Positions 22,939 to 34,119 of a DNA stretch of 64,000 nt are shown here, piece by piece (within the stretch, counting starts at the first letter, position 1; each line of letters begins with the position of its first letter). The position numbers and the translations under genes were made by a program. The notes beneath the pieces are model-generated. The model ran no database searches and was not told the origin of the DNA. It saw nothing but the letters and a program-made list of their open reading frames with translations. Origin of the DNA: Siphonodentalium dalli (Eukaryota > Mollusca > Scaphopoda > Gadilida > Siphonodentaliidae); contig CP136062.1 in assembly GCA_032622095.1 (NCBI GenBank), forward strand, positions 141,068,351 through 141,132,350, in the 5' to 3' direction.

Positions 22939-23364
22939 TATGGGAGGCAAAATTCACATTTAATTGCCAATCACGCTTAAGTGTAATTCATTATGCTTAA
23001 GCATGAATTTAAGCTTAATTCGCAATGCCTAAGTGTAATTTAGATTTCCATTATACCATACTTAAGCGTATTACATTATGCTTATGCGTAATTCATTTAC
23101 GATCACACATAATGCATTCACGCTAAAGTAAAGCGTAATAGAATTGGAAAAACTCCCCTGAAGCTGAAATTGATGCAGTCAATTACGATGCTAGTAATCT
23201 TACCATCCGCCCAGAACATTAAACCTTACTAAGTTAGATACATGTAGGCCTACCATTACATATAACGTTGCAAGGCAATACAAACCAATTATGCTTAAGC
23301 GTATTAAATGGAGTTACGCTTAAGCGTTTAAATCAGCCATTAAATGTTAGATTAATCTCCCATA
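22939..23364. mobile_element. ~425-bp TATGGGAGG-ended element with CTTAAGCG units
   Basis: It begins TATGGGAGGCAAAATTCACA and ends with an inverted match TTAGATTAATCTCCCATA. The interior holds about eight diverged TACGCTTAAGCGTA/ATGCTTAAGCAT units. A short relative of the 16.9-19.3 kb element. No target duplication is clear. Confidence 0.6.
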
Positions 23365-23459
23365 TAGTACTTAATATATGCAATGATAATGTTGTTGTTT
23401 GAGCCATCCAAAATTATTTTGGAGTATAAATATAAGCAGCAAGCGAAATAATTGAAAAA

Positions 23460-24052
23460 TAATTTATTATATATGATAAACAAGCATAATTTTTAAATAT
23501 TTAAGCAATAGCTCCTTGTTAGCATTGTTGAAAACACTCCATACTGTTGTTCCCCTCGCAGAGCAGATAGAAAACCGTCAATATCACTGACATCAACAAC
23601 CGACTGAAGTCTGTTCCAGGTAGTTCAATTCCACAGTTGTTTTTAAATAACAAATAAGGAGTGTTCGTATTGTGAGCTGCTGGTACGCAGAAGTTGGAAC
23701 GATTCTGTGTTGTTACACACCTCCTTCTCCACCGGATTTTGACTGACACAGTCCTAAAATTTTGTTGGCTGTATTTCCCTTGTGTCTTTCTTCTCGTGTT
23801 CTAGATAATCAGGCTTTAGGCAGGGCTGAAACCAACCCCTTGACTATTTTGTGGTATTGAACCAGTCACTGTTCTTTCCTTCATTCTTCAAGGGGTGGTA
23901 GCTTTACCTCAAACAGCATGCCTGTGACTGATCCATCATCTCGTCTGTATTTGTTCTTTTCTGTATTTGTTCTTTAAGTCAACATGACCGCTTTCGCAGA
24001 TTGCTGCTTCCAGCAAGGAAGGATACGCACTACGTTGATCATGACTGAACTA
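23460..24052 (-). other. Weak coding-like traces on the minus strand
   Basis: Reading 23749 towards 23480 on the minus strand, a 76-codon frame (23519-23749) overlaps another frame that reads WNRLQSVVDVSDIDGFLSAL and reaches a stop near 23475. Both look more protein-like than the surrounding AT-rich sequence, and a frameshifted remnant of a coding gene or transposon protein would explain it. I do not recognise a family; the sequence between 23760 and 24000 is otherwise plain. Confidence 0.25.
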
Positions 24053-24370
24053 GAGTTGCACATACTTCCGAGTGTGCCTTGATGTGGTATATTTGAAAAC
24101 AACAGGTATTTATCTGGCAGGTCCGATTGGAACTTGTATAGATGTTAGTGTATTTATTTTTGAATTTTATATTCAATATTGATATTTCAAATCTGACAAA
24201 TTAATATGTAGGTCAAGTGATGTAAATCCAGAAAAAAATTATCAAAAATATATTTATTGCAAAATTTTATAATTTACAAAGCGGACCCACCAGATAAATA
24301 CCTGCTGTTTCTATAGTACCGCATCAAGTCACACTCAGAAGACTGAGAAGTATGCAGGTATGTGCAACTC
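24053..24370. mobile_element. ~318-bp inverted-repeat MITE
   Basis: Arms of about 75 bp: GAGTTGCACATACTTC near 24053 pairs with GAAGTATGCAGGTATGTGCAACTC at the right end (positions 24347-24370). ACAGGTATTTATCTGG near 24103 pairs with CCAGATAAATACCTG near 24291. The loop is AT-rich. No clear target duplication and no coding capacity. Confidence 0.7.
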
Positions 24371-24530
24371 CGTAACTTTCAGAATTTTGCTCCGCAGATT
24401 TGCATGGAAATCCACTGACATTCGTGAACTTCCCAAAATCCATGGCGGAAGACACCCCATTCGCTGCTCTTTCCAATTTTTCGGCATCTTCGCGCTGACA
24501 AAAACGTCTTATTTGATCGCATTTTGCCAA
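24371..24530 (-). CDS. Possible first exon of an unknown gene
   Basis: A minus-strand ATG at 24530 opens a charged, Cys- and Ala-containing frame (start MAKCDQIRRFCQREDAEKLE) with base composition richer in GC than its surroundings. It runs to the edge of the inverted-repeat MITE and would have to splice or be truncated there. No domain is recognisable. An overlapping plus-strand frame (24360-24572) is an equally long alternative. Confidence 0.2.
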
Positions 24531-26625
24531 TTTAAGCTCAATAAATATCGTCTTTTTCTAACGATATCCTGAAACCATGCTTGCTGTCACTGAAAACATA
24601 GGAATACCCCCAATCTATTTATAGAAATCAGGGGAGATAAACCATGCATGCAGTTTTCAGAAGCGTTAGGAACAGGCAGTGAACAGCTGTTTCAACAACA
24701 ACAACACGGTGGCGATGATTGTTGAGTCCCTTTAAGCTTTGTATGCAGTTTTATAGCCGATATGTGTTTGTCATAAATATCAATACTTATTTGCTAATGA
24801 AAATGTAAGATCTTAAACAATTGTAAAAAAAAGTATGCATTTCTATGTTTAAATGTTCTTTTTATGTGATAATCTCGACCAACATCGTCCCTGCTAATCC
24901 GCTTTCATTTCAGTCATACCCATTTCACAGCAATAATTGTTTGTCAGAAAAAAATCAAAAGATGTTTGGTATCTTGCCAAATGTTCCTTTCGTATCGATC
25001 AAATCATTCATGTAACACTTGTCCAACCAATTAAACATATGTACATACCCATTAGACAACCATACTTATTTGTTACAAAATCTATACTTATTTTGCAAAC
25101 GAAAAAAAAATGTCATGTCAACGTTAGAAGCCTTAAAACAATTGTGAAATACGTATGCAGTTCTATTTCTAAATGTTCTTTTCGTATAAGAATCTCGACC
25201 AATACCACCCCTGCTAATCCGTTGTCCAACCATACCTATAAAGCTATTTGACAACCATACTTATTTGTCAAAAAATCAATACTTATTTTGCAATCGAAAA
25301 AATGTCATGTTACTGTCAGAAGCTTTAAAACAATTGTAAAATCGGTATGCATTTCTGCTTCCAGATGTTCTTTTAGTATGATAATCTTAAAAGATGACTC
25401 CCATCATCCCAGATAATCTGCTTTCCAGCCATACCGAGCTATTTGACAACCATACTTATTTGTCAGAAAAATCAATACTTATTTTACTTACAAATTAAAA
25501 AAAATATCGGGTCGCTGTTAAGCCTTAAAAAGATCTGTAAACTAAGTATGCAATTTCATTCCCATATAGTTTTCTTTTTGTGTGATCATTCCTGCTAACC
25601 CTTCTCCAGTCTCAAACCATGTCTATATACATATGTGACAACCATACTTATTTGTCAGAAAAATCAATACTTATTTTACTAACAAATTAAAAAAAACAGT
25701 AAAATAATTTGGGAATTTTATTGCAATATCTGACCTTTTTGTATGATTATCTAGATAAAAATAATTCCTGCTAATCCCTCTCCAGTCTCCAGCCATGTCA
25801 AAATACCTATGGGACAACCATACTTATTTGTCAGAAAAAAAATCAATACTTATTTTTTAAACGGAATGCTGTCAGGGAATTAACTACATAGAACGATTCA
25901 TATCATCATACCGATATATGATGCAGGGGATATGATTATACCCCCTTTTTGAAAAAAGGGGGGTATACCGTTTTTTCACCTTTCCGTCCGTCCGTCAGAT
26001 GTCTGTTGATGTCATAACTTGAATAGTAGTGATCTGATCTCTATAAAATTAGGTATGATGCCATTAAATAGAGGGTTGCATCGTTTTGTTCGGATTTTCC
26101 ATTCTAGAGTTATTCATCTTCATTTCTCTGGAAATGTTGGCTTTTTTGTCAGTCTGGTGTCTGTTCATGTCATAACTTCAACAGTTGTGCTGGGGATCGA
26201 TCAATGAAATTCGGTTTGGCTGTTCATTTCCATTCTAGAGTTATTCATCTTTGTTTATTTAAAAATGTTGCCTTTTTGGTCTGTCCGTGTCATAACTGCA
26301 ACAATGAAATTTGGTATGGATGTGAACTACTATGAGAACAATCAATAGAGGGTTCCATTGTTTTGTTCGGCTTTTCCAACCTAGAGTTATGCATATATTT
26401 GTTTATCTGGAAATGTCTGTTCAGGTCATAACTTGAACAGGTAGTCCTCGGATCTCAATGAAAGTATGTATGGATGTTCACTATTATGGGGACATTCAAT
26501 AGAGGATTCAATCGTTTTGTTCGAGTTTCCGTTCTTTATATGCAAATGTTGGTTTTTTGGTCCATCCGATGTCTGTTTAGGCATGTTATAGGTATGCCCA
26601 CATTAGGTGGTATGCCACAAGGGGG

Positions 26626-27724
26626 TTTGTTATCCTCCTCCCTATTTTCCACCCTTCTGATTGGCCCATGTCCTGTCACGTGCCGGGCGACCAATCATAC
26701 TGTCGCCCGCTGAGCCGGGAGACATTGTTTTTGTCGCCAGCTTGATGTTATATTGCAAGAATATCTCCAAACACACACTGCAGTAACTCATCTATTTCAC
26801 ATCACTATACGTACTAAAAATCATAGATCTTATATACCCCACGGATTCGCAATACACGCCGGTTGTGGTGTTTGCTAATTTGCAAATATTTAGTGAACAC
26901 TAATATTCGAACTTTTAAGTTGATATTTTTTATCGGACAAGCGTTATTATTTACTTTTTACATCGAAACATCTCGGCGAATCAATTTGTTCATGTCGACA
27001 TTATGATGCAAGATTGAAAGAGAGGATCCCTTGAGGTTGGTTGGTTATAAATGTTTGCTGGTAGACAACGTAATGCATACGTTTGTCGCGAATGAATGGT
27101 ACTGTACGCTTATCCTCCGCAATGTCTGCAATGTGATCATAGAAGTATTTTATGTGAGGATCGACATGAGCACTGACACATATGAATGTACATTAATGAA
27201 ATTGACAACTTCCCAATAGCTTTTGGGGAAGACCGTTATGAAATGAAATGAACATCGCGAGTAAATTGCTCGCACAAGACGACATTGAATATGCCACATT
27301 GCAGAGGACGAGAACATACCTATATGGCTTATTGGTTTACATTACATGGACCGATATTGACGATTTAACCACCAAATTGATCGTAAATAAACGCGGATTA
27401 TCAAACGCTTAACAGCTTGACTATCGTTTATGGAACAGAAATGCTATGGGACGATAAGGTTTACTGACAATATACATAATCGGGAAAGAAAGCACTCGTG
27501 ACTCAGTGCAACATCGTGCGTGTGGATGGCAAGGATTTTATTCTGTGGTATAATCGGATAACAAAACAGTTGTTGCCCTTCTTCTCGGGAGACATTGAGA
27601 TTTGTCACCCGCTCGAGAACGGAATGTCTCCTTCGGAGCTTCGCTCCTCGGGAGACATTCCGTTCTCGAGCGGGTGACAAATCTCAATGTCTCCCTCGAC
27701 AACGGGCGACAACTGTATAATATA
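26626..27724. mobile_element. 1.1-kb hairpin-ended element, copy C2
   Basis: Same element as 10958-12050, with a few per cent differences by eye. It interrupts the phrase GGGGGTATGTACCGGACG of its host (compare 42344-42361), which confirms it as a discrete insertion. Left end near TTTGTTATCCTCC, right end ACTGTATAATATA. The 62-codon frame at 27031-27219 corresponds to that of C1, with about four residue differences. Confidence 0.8.
27566..27715. repeat. ~150-bp palindrome at the right end of element C2
   Basis: Same hairpin as in C1: outer arms ACAGTTGTTGCCC/GGGCGACAACTGT, inner arms beginning GGGAGACATTGAGATTTGTC, loop GGAGCTTCGCTCC. Both arms remain matched, as in C1. Confidence 0.9.
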
Positions 27725-28050
27725 TACCGGACGACAGTCCATCTTTTGTTATGCCCGACTTGTGAACGTGGACTAATAAACCAGGTAGAAAATAAGGATG
27801 CATGATTTTTTCCAAATGTTCCTTTCGGACTTATTTTGCGAACAAAAGGATGTCGAGTCAATATTAATAGCCTTAAAACAATTGTAAAAACTTGTAAATT
27901 AAGCTTACTATGCAGTTTTATTGCCCACATGTTATTGATTGCCAAACATACATTTTTGTCAGAAATATCAATACTTATTTTGCAAATGAAAATGTAATAT
28001 CTATGTTAGAAACCTTAAACAATTGTGAAACAAGTATGCATATCTATTCA

Positions 28051-29039
28051 ATGGCGCGTTCACATGACGGGCAAGAAAATATCAGGTATGCCCCATGTGA
28101 CTTACTTGACCAATAAAAACAAGTAATACACGAAAATATCCGATGGAGGCAGTGGACGGTTATGTTGTCGCCTGTGTGTGATATGTGTTCACCTTGATTG
28201 GTGGTCATCGGCATCCGTAAAATAATCTCTAAGGCATTCGCTGTAACCGTTCACGCACTCGAGTTATGTAACCGTTCACGCACTCGAGTTATGATCCACC
28301 AATAGTATCGTCTGTTTCAACAACTGATCTCGTAATTCCATTTTAGATGGGTCAACAGAATCGCTGAAGTATTGTATGAATATATAGAGGCGTATATCTA
28401 TAGAGTGTTTCCGTCAATCCACGTTTGCACCTCTCCCCATCGCCTTTGAATTTCCGACCTGGTATACCTCACATGCCTTGTGTTTTTTTTAACTTGAATG
28501 TTGACTGGACACCAGGGAGGGACTCAGGGAGGGACATAGAGGAAACGTCAAACCAATATTTTGACCAAAAGTAGGACGATCGAGATGCAAATGTTGGTCT
28601 AAACAACAAATTCGACATACATTACTGGTTGGAAATTCAGGCAACCAGAACAATTTCAACCCACTGTTGGTGTAATAGTGACAGAAATGAAATTTCCAAC
28701 TGCATGGTGAACACTTTCTCATTATATACAAGGTCTTTGTGCGTGAGAGCAACGTGGCTACAGGTGGGTGAGTGCCTCGTCCCACCGACTCTACGGTAAT
28801 ACACGTCAACAGTTGGAAATGCCATATTATGAATTGCCAATATGGACTATAGGTTGTTTACCAGACCCAATTCACTTAACCAGCACGACTAATATAGTGT
28901 TCTGATTGAGCTGAATCAATGCCATCAAAACCGCCGCGTTCTCACGGGCTTAATCTTTGCAGCAAGAAAATATAAGGGTACAATTGTATCTGATATTTTC
29001 TTGCAGATATTTTCTTGCAGGTACATGTGAACGCACCAT
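28051..29039. mobile_element. 989-bp inverted-terminal-repeat element in the satellite
   Basis: Ends ATGGCGCGTTCACATG, then AAGAAAATATC, against the complement at 29006-29039 (GATATTTTCTTGC, then CATGTGAACGCACCAT), about 30 bp with small gaps. The satellite unit resumes directly outside both ends. Inside is a 26-bp tandem duplication TGTAACCGTTCACGCACTCG (28240-28292). No convincing target duplication. Frames at 28489-28840 (-) are not recognisable proteins. Confidence 0.75.
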
Positions 29040-29699
29040 AAATGTTATTTGTGTGTGATAATCTCGACCAACATCATCCCAAACCGCTCTCCATGGCAGT
29101 CATATCCATTTCACAGCCATATATACTTATTTGTCAGAAAAAGTCAAGACTTATTGTGTATGGTATCTTTCCAAATGTTATTTTCGTATCGATCAATTCA
29201 TTCATGTAACACTTGCCCAACCAGTTATACATATATATACATACATATTAGACAATCATACTTATTTGTTACAAAATCGATACTTATTTTGCAAACGAAA
29301 AAATGTCATGTCAATGTTAGAAGCCTTAAAACAATTGTGAAATACGTATGCAGTTCTATTTCGAAATGTTCTTTTCGGGTAAGAGTCTCGGCCAACATCA
29401 TCCCTGCTAATCCGCTTTCCAACCATACCTATATAGCTATTTGACAACCATACTTATTTGTCCAAAAAAAATCAATACTTATTTTACAATCGAAAAAATG
29501 TCATGTTTATAATGTTAGAAGCCTTAAAACAATTGTAAAATCGGTATGCATTTCTGCTGCAGATGTTCTTTTAGTATGATAATCTTAAAAGATGACTCCC
29601 ATCATCCCCGATAATCCGCTCTCCAACCATACGGAGCTATTTGACAACCATACTTATTGTCAGAAAAACCAATACTTATTTTACTTACAAATTAAAAAA

Positions 29700-30080
29700 C
29701 AAACCAACGACAAAGTCACGACATTCAGATTTGTAAGCCGTTCCATGTGTTGTTCGTGGGGCATTAATTAATAACTAAATTGGATTAACACAGAAATCAG
29801 ATGCAATTTGTGTATGGAATGATCTATTTTGAACTTCGAATAATACACAATAAAGACGAATAAAACACAATTCATTCCTGAAATTTGAAGCATAATATTG
29901 TTCATTTTCCATATATAATTCAATTTGTTGGATCTTGTGTTTTAGCGTCTCTGATCACATGTATATATCTTATGTCCCCAGCGTTGTATAAACTTCGTCT
30001 GGAAGGGAAGAAACATATAATTAAACATATAGATACATACACACCAAACCTAAAAAGTATACATAACGCGAGATTCCCAA
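29700..30080. other. Non-satellite segment within the array
   Basis: The satellite unit breaks off near 29697 and resumes near 30083 (CCAAATGTTATTTTTGTGTG). The intervening 380 bp are AT-rich with no inverted ends that I can find; probably another insertion or an eroded stretch. Confidence 0.5.
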
Positions 30081-30213
30081 ATGTTATTTTTGTGTGATAA
30101 TCTTGACCAGCATCTTATCTGCTATTCCGCTCTCAAGTACGTCTACCCATTTGACAACCATACTTATTAGAAAAATCAATACAAAAAAATGTCGGGTCAA
30201 TATTTTAGCTTAA

Positions 30214-30796
30214 AGGGGTACTGTACGCCAAATGTTGTTGTTGGTTTCTATAGTCTCCGAGTCGGAGAATAAGGTAACAATTTTTCCATTATTTGAAAGT
30301 CTGTTGAGTACGAAGTCATGTTACGGATGACAAATTTACCGGAATGCAAAAATACAAATTGTTATTGTCGAGTAATTTTTGTAAAGTTTTCAACCAAATG
30401 AATCAAATGAAAGTTATATTATATGCATACTAGTCCCATATAATCATTTTAGTTATTGTATCGTCGCTAGTCAGTGAGTGGCTTGAGTGTTCTCCCCGTA
30501 TCATCATAATATTTTAAGCGATCGTGTGTGCGATCGGTTTAACAATCCAGTATCCCTCAATTACTGTTTTTGATTACGGTAATTCGTAATTTAATTGACG
30601 CCATTTTATGACTCCAGTCATAAATTCAATTTATATCAAATTATTAACTTTTAAATTATTAAATTTTAAGATAGCCTATTAACCTGAGCGTTTACAGAAT
30701 ACATCTTCGACTCAAATTAATTATGTTTCTATATATTATCGATATTAGATCGTTGTTGTCACCGGAAATTTAATGAAAATGGCGTACAGTACCCCT
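30214..30796. mobile_element. TTAA-flanked MITE, copy 1 (583 bp)
   Basis: Ends AGGGGTACTGTACGCC and complement GGCGTACAGTACCCCT, flanked by TTAA at 30210-30213 and 30797-30800. Internal landmarks are GTTTCTATAGTCTCCGAGTC, a TTACCGGAATGCAAAAATAC box and AGCCTATTAACCTGAGCGTT. The TTAAAGGGG start agrees with the TTAAAGGRR terminus of T2/Kolobok MITEs. The most diverged of three copies, and the only one whose left end is fully complementary to its right end. Confidence 0.88.
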
Positions 30797-30859
30797 TTAA
30801 GCGCAATTATTTGAGATATGCAAAAATAGTTGTGTTTAAGCGCAGATATTTGTAATTAA

Positions 30860-31451
30860 AGGGGTACTGTACCCAAGATGTTGTTGTTGGTTTCTATAAT
30901 CCCCGAGTCGGAGAATAATGTAACAACTTTTCCATTTTTTGAAAGTTTGTTGAGTACGAAGTATTGTTACGGATAGCAAATTTACCGGAATGCAAAAATA
31001 CAAATTGTCGTTGTCGGGTAATTTTTGTAAAGTTTTCAACCAAATGAATCAAATAAACATTATATTATATGGTTAGTAGTCCCATATACTCATTTAAGTT
31101 AGTGTACCGTCACTAGTCAATGAGTGGCTTGGGTTTTCTCCACGTATAAGCATAATGTTTCAAACGATCGTGTGTGCAATTGTTTTCCTAATCCAATATC
31201 CCTCAATTATAATTTGATTACGTTTTGTACACGGAAATTCGAATTTTAAGAGACGCCATTTTATGGCTGGAGCCATAAAATCAATTTATATTAAATTATT
31301 AACTTTTAAATTATTAAATTTTAAGATAGCCTATTAACCTGAGCGTTTACAGAATACATCTTCGACTCAAATTACTTATATTTCTATATAGTATCGATAA
31401 TAGATCGTTGTTATCACCGGGAATTTATTGAAAATGGCGTACAGTACCCCT
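30860..31451. mobile_element. TTAA-flanked MITE, copy 2 (592 bp)
   Basis: Same family; flanked by TTAA at 30856-30859 and 31452-31455. The left end reads AGGGGTACTGTACCC instead of ...GTACGCC, so the inner few bases of the inverted repeat have been lost. It lies 63 bp from copy 1 in the same orientation and is nearly identical to copy 3. No coding region; the minus-strand frame at its left end is an accident shared with copy 3. Confidence 0.88.
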
Positions 31452-32690
31452 TTAAGCTAAAATATTTGTGCTTTAACTCATGTATATTTCATGCCCCATC
31501 AATATAGATCTTCCCTCAAAAATAAAATAGTCTTCCCCTGTGTGGTGGACTCTGCCAATATCAACAGGTGTGTCAGGTAATGCTTTTAAAAAAAATTAAT
31601 GTCCTTATTTGCGCTTTGGCTTCCCATAAATATTGTTACAAGCATTAAGACATTTGTAAAATAAGTATCCACTTCTATTCCCAAATATTATTTTTGCGTG
31701 GTAATTTCGACCAACATCATCCCTGCTAATCCGCTCTCGATCCATATAAAGGTACCTAGCTATTTGACAACCATACTTATTTGTCAATCAATACTTATTT
31801 TGCGAACGAAAGAATGTTGGGTCAATGTTACAAGCCTTGTGACATTTGTAAAATAGTATGCTGTTTTATTCCAAAATGTTCTTTTTGTGTGGTATTCTCG
31901 ACCGACATCATCCCTGCTAATTCGCTCTTCAGCCACATATATACATAGCTATTTTTACAACCATACTTATTTGTCAACCAATACTTATTTGTCAATCAAT
32001 AGGACTACTTATTTTGCGAACGAAAAGGATATGTCGGGTCAATGTTAAGCCTTAAGAATTGTAAAGTAAGCTACTAATGAGCAATTTTATTCCCAAATGT
32101 TTTGTTGTATAGGCCTACATGGTTATCTTTACCAACATCATGCATCACTGCTAATCCGCCCTACAATCATATCCATTTGACAACCATACTTATTTGTCAG
32201 AAAAATCAATACATGTTTTGCAACCGAAAAGATGTCGGTTAACGTATATCCTTAGTGGTATTTTTGTACGACCATTGATAAAAAAAATCACTAAACTGCT
32301 AACTGACATATGCAAACCATACTTATTTGTCAGAAAAAAATAAATATGTATTTTACGAACAGCCAAATTAAACAAATTTGTCGGGTCAATAGTATAGACG
32401 CACATGTATGTATATATCCGTATAAATATATTTATAAATCAATGCGGACGCAGAGAGATTCTAATGTAGAATATAAAATAATTGTGGACAAGAATGCCAT
32501 AAATTCTTGTGTTGACACATTAATTTTTGTTGTGGAAATTAATATTTTCACTTGTTTGATGATCGGTGCTCAACACCCACTCTTTGGTGACACTGTTTCC
32601 CACCGAGGCGCGACCTACGGTTTGTGGGAGGAGTGAACATGCGCAGACGCAAAAACCATACTTATTTTACAACCATACTTATATTTTAGA

Positions 32691-33430
32691 ACACCGTTCC
32701 CAAATCAATTAATTTTACTGAAAATAAACTCATAATTACTCATAAACAACATCAAAACCAAACTCAATTTCTCTAATACTAATAGGCATATTCTCAATTT
32801 CAACTTCAAATGACATCCATGATCCACTCACCAAGTGCTGATAACAAAATTTCATACATTCTATTATTTTTGGCCGTACACTACGGTACAGTGCTCTTTC
32901 TTCGTCGTTCTCAACTCTTATTAATTTCTTCGACCACTTATCCTTTCACTTATGTAAATATTGGTGTCATATTATCAATCAATTCCCCCGATTCAGTGAT
33001 TTATTTTTTTCGCTTTTTGAAAAAAGTTTGATCGAGAACAACCACCCACGTCATACGGTCGCAGGTCAATGCGTACATTCAAAGTGAAAAGCGACGTAAT
33101 CAAACCGAGTACGAAATGTTCCGGTGGTCCCCTGAGCTATACCGAACTACGCCAACCGCAGACAAAGGCATATTTAATAATTGTCGTGACAAAACAGGAG
33201 AATTACGATGTCGATGGCTTTCGTTCCCCAAAGCCAGAGGCCTAAAGGCCCTGGCATGAACACAGCAACCATTCAAAAAGTAATAACTAATATTTCAATA
33301 ATGTGACCACTATACACAATGCGTAACCGTGCGATCCACATGCGATACGGGATGTCGTCAGTCGTCGTTCAACTTCAACTTCAACTTCAAGCGTCGGCAA
33401 TGGCATTTTATAATATATACACATTATCAG
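32691..33430. other. Unassigned DNA after the satellite
   Basis: No exon supported. The block 33125-33165 (GTCCCCTGAGCTATACCGAA) matches 10395-10430 in inverted orientation. A short CAACTTCAACTT run is at 33370. Confidence 0.45.
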
Positions 33431-33586
33431 TACAGTGAAGTGATATGGGCTGCAGTATCACGCCGAGTTGACGATGTCAGATCGCCATATCAAACGAGCT
33501 GCCGCAGGCAGCGAGTTTGATGCGGCGATCTGACATCGTCAACGAGACGTGAATCGTGATACTGCAGCCCATATCACTTCACTGTA
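33431..33586. mobile_element. 156-bp palindromic Stowaway-like MITE
   Basis: A near-complete palindrome from TA-CAGTGAAGTGATATGGGC to its complement, centred on GCTGCCGCAGGCAGC. The arms include GCTGCAGTATCACG and TTGACGATGTCAGATCGCC. TA borders and CAGT... ends suggest a Tc1/mariner-type MITE unrelated in sequence to the two at 22 kb. Confidence 0.85.
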
Positions 33587-34100
33587 TACCGATAAAGCGT
33601 TTATTATATGACACATTTTTGGTTCATCCCATGTCACAAAGGGCAAAACTACATCGTTACACCATCCCATGTCATCACCCGGGCAAAAGTACTCCATTGA
33701 ACATTCCCAGTCATCACCCGAAACTCCCAATTTCAACTTCCGGTTACCTAATTTCACGGGATACTGATACGGAATTCAAAGGATACTGATACGGAATTCA
33801 TAGAATACCGATACGGCTCACGACCAGACAAACGTTTTCCGACTGCTCGGAATTTATCGCCAATCAATAGTGGTATTTGTAAGGGATTAGTGGTAGTCAT
33901 ATAATAAATAATTATAACTTATAAGTAGGGGATGTACCCGCCGTTGCACAGGAACATTAAAGAGCGTTTATTGTCACCGTACTTTGTTCTAATAAGGTAG
34001 AAAATAAAACCGATGTCAAGCAGAGTCGAGACCCAGCCCGTGTTGCAACTTGCCAGGTCAGATGGCCGAAATACATGACCAGTTGACCACCTGCTCACCA
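33587..34100. repeat. Short tandem fragments
   Basis: Two diverged units with CATCCCATGTCA and GGGCAAAA (33625-33720), and three copies of GATACTGATACGGAATTCA (33759-33815). The rest is unassigned. Confidence 0.55.
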
Positions 34101-34119
34101 AATTCAGCGGTTTCTGAGA

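Larger units (their letters stand above)
25935..27748. mobile_element. Pearl/Helentron-like element with ~165-bp core repeats, carrying element C2
   Basis: Starts with a hairpin ATTATACCCCCTTTTT / AAAAAAGGGGGGTATA and a CCGTCCGTCCG tract. It then carries about four core units (GTCATAACTTGAACAG, TCAATGAAATTTGGTATGGA, AGAGGGTTCCATCGTTTTGT, CATTCTAGAGTTATTCATCT). The ending is TATGCCACTAGGGGGTATGT, then ACCGGACGACAGTCCATCT. The ending is split here by the 1.1-kb C2 insertion. Tandem core units between fixed left and right ends are the layout described for bivalve 'pearl' elements and Helentron-related HINEs; that link is inference. A second copy is at 41498-42368. Confidence 0.7.
24720..32690. 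repeat. ~190-bp satellite array, interrupted
   Basis: A unit of about 180-195 bp repeats through this interval. It contains TTTGACAACCATACTTATTT, GTCAGAAAAATCAATACTTA, AAAAAATGTCGGGTCAAT, AGCCTTAAAACAATTGTAAA, AAATGTTCTTTTTGTGTGAT and CGACCAACATCATCCCTGCT. Clear blocks are 24720-25880, 27810-28050, 29040-29700, 30080-30209 and 31600-32690. Between them lie inserted elements (25935-27748, 28051-29039, 30214-30796, 30860-31451). At 28050/29040 the unit can be followed across the insertion, so the insertions entered an existing array. Short frames on both strands here are products of the repeat. Confidence 0.85.

Noticed and set aside
27538-27945. 135-codon minus-strand frame with a repeated ETLRFVTRSRTECLPRSE peptide
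   Set aside because: It is one arm of the terminal hairpin of element C2 read through into satellite; the mirror peptide appears on the plus strand.
24720-32690. Regularly spaced repeats resembling a CRISPR array
   Set aside because: The 'spacers' are themselves repeated, the unit is about 190 bp, and the context is eukaryotic; it is a satellite.
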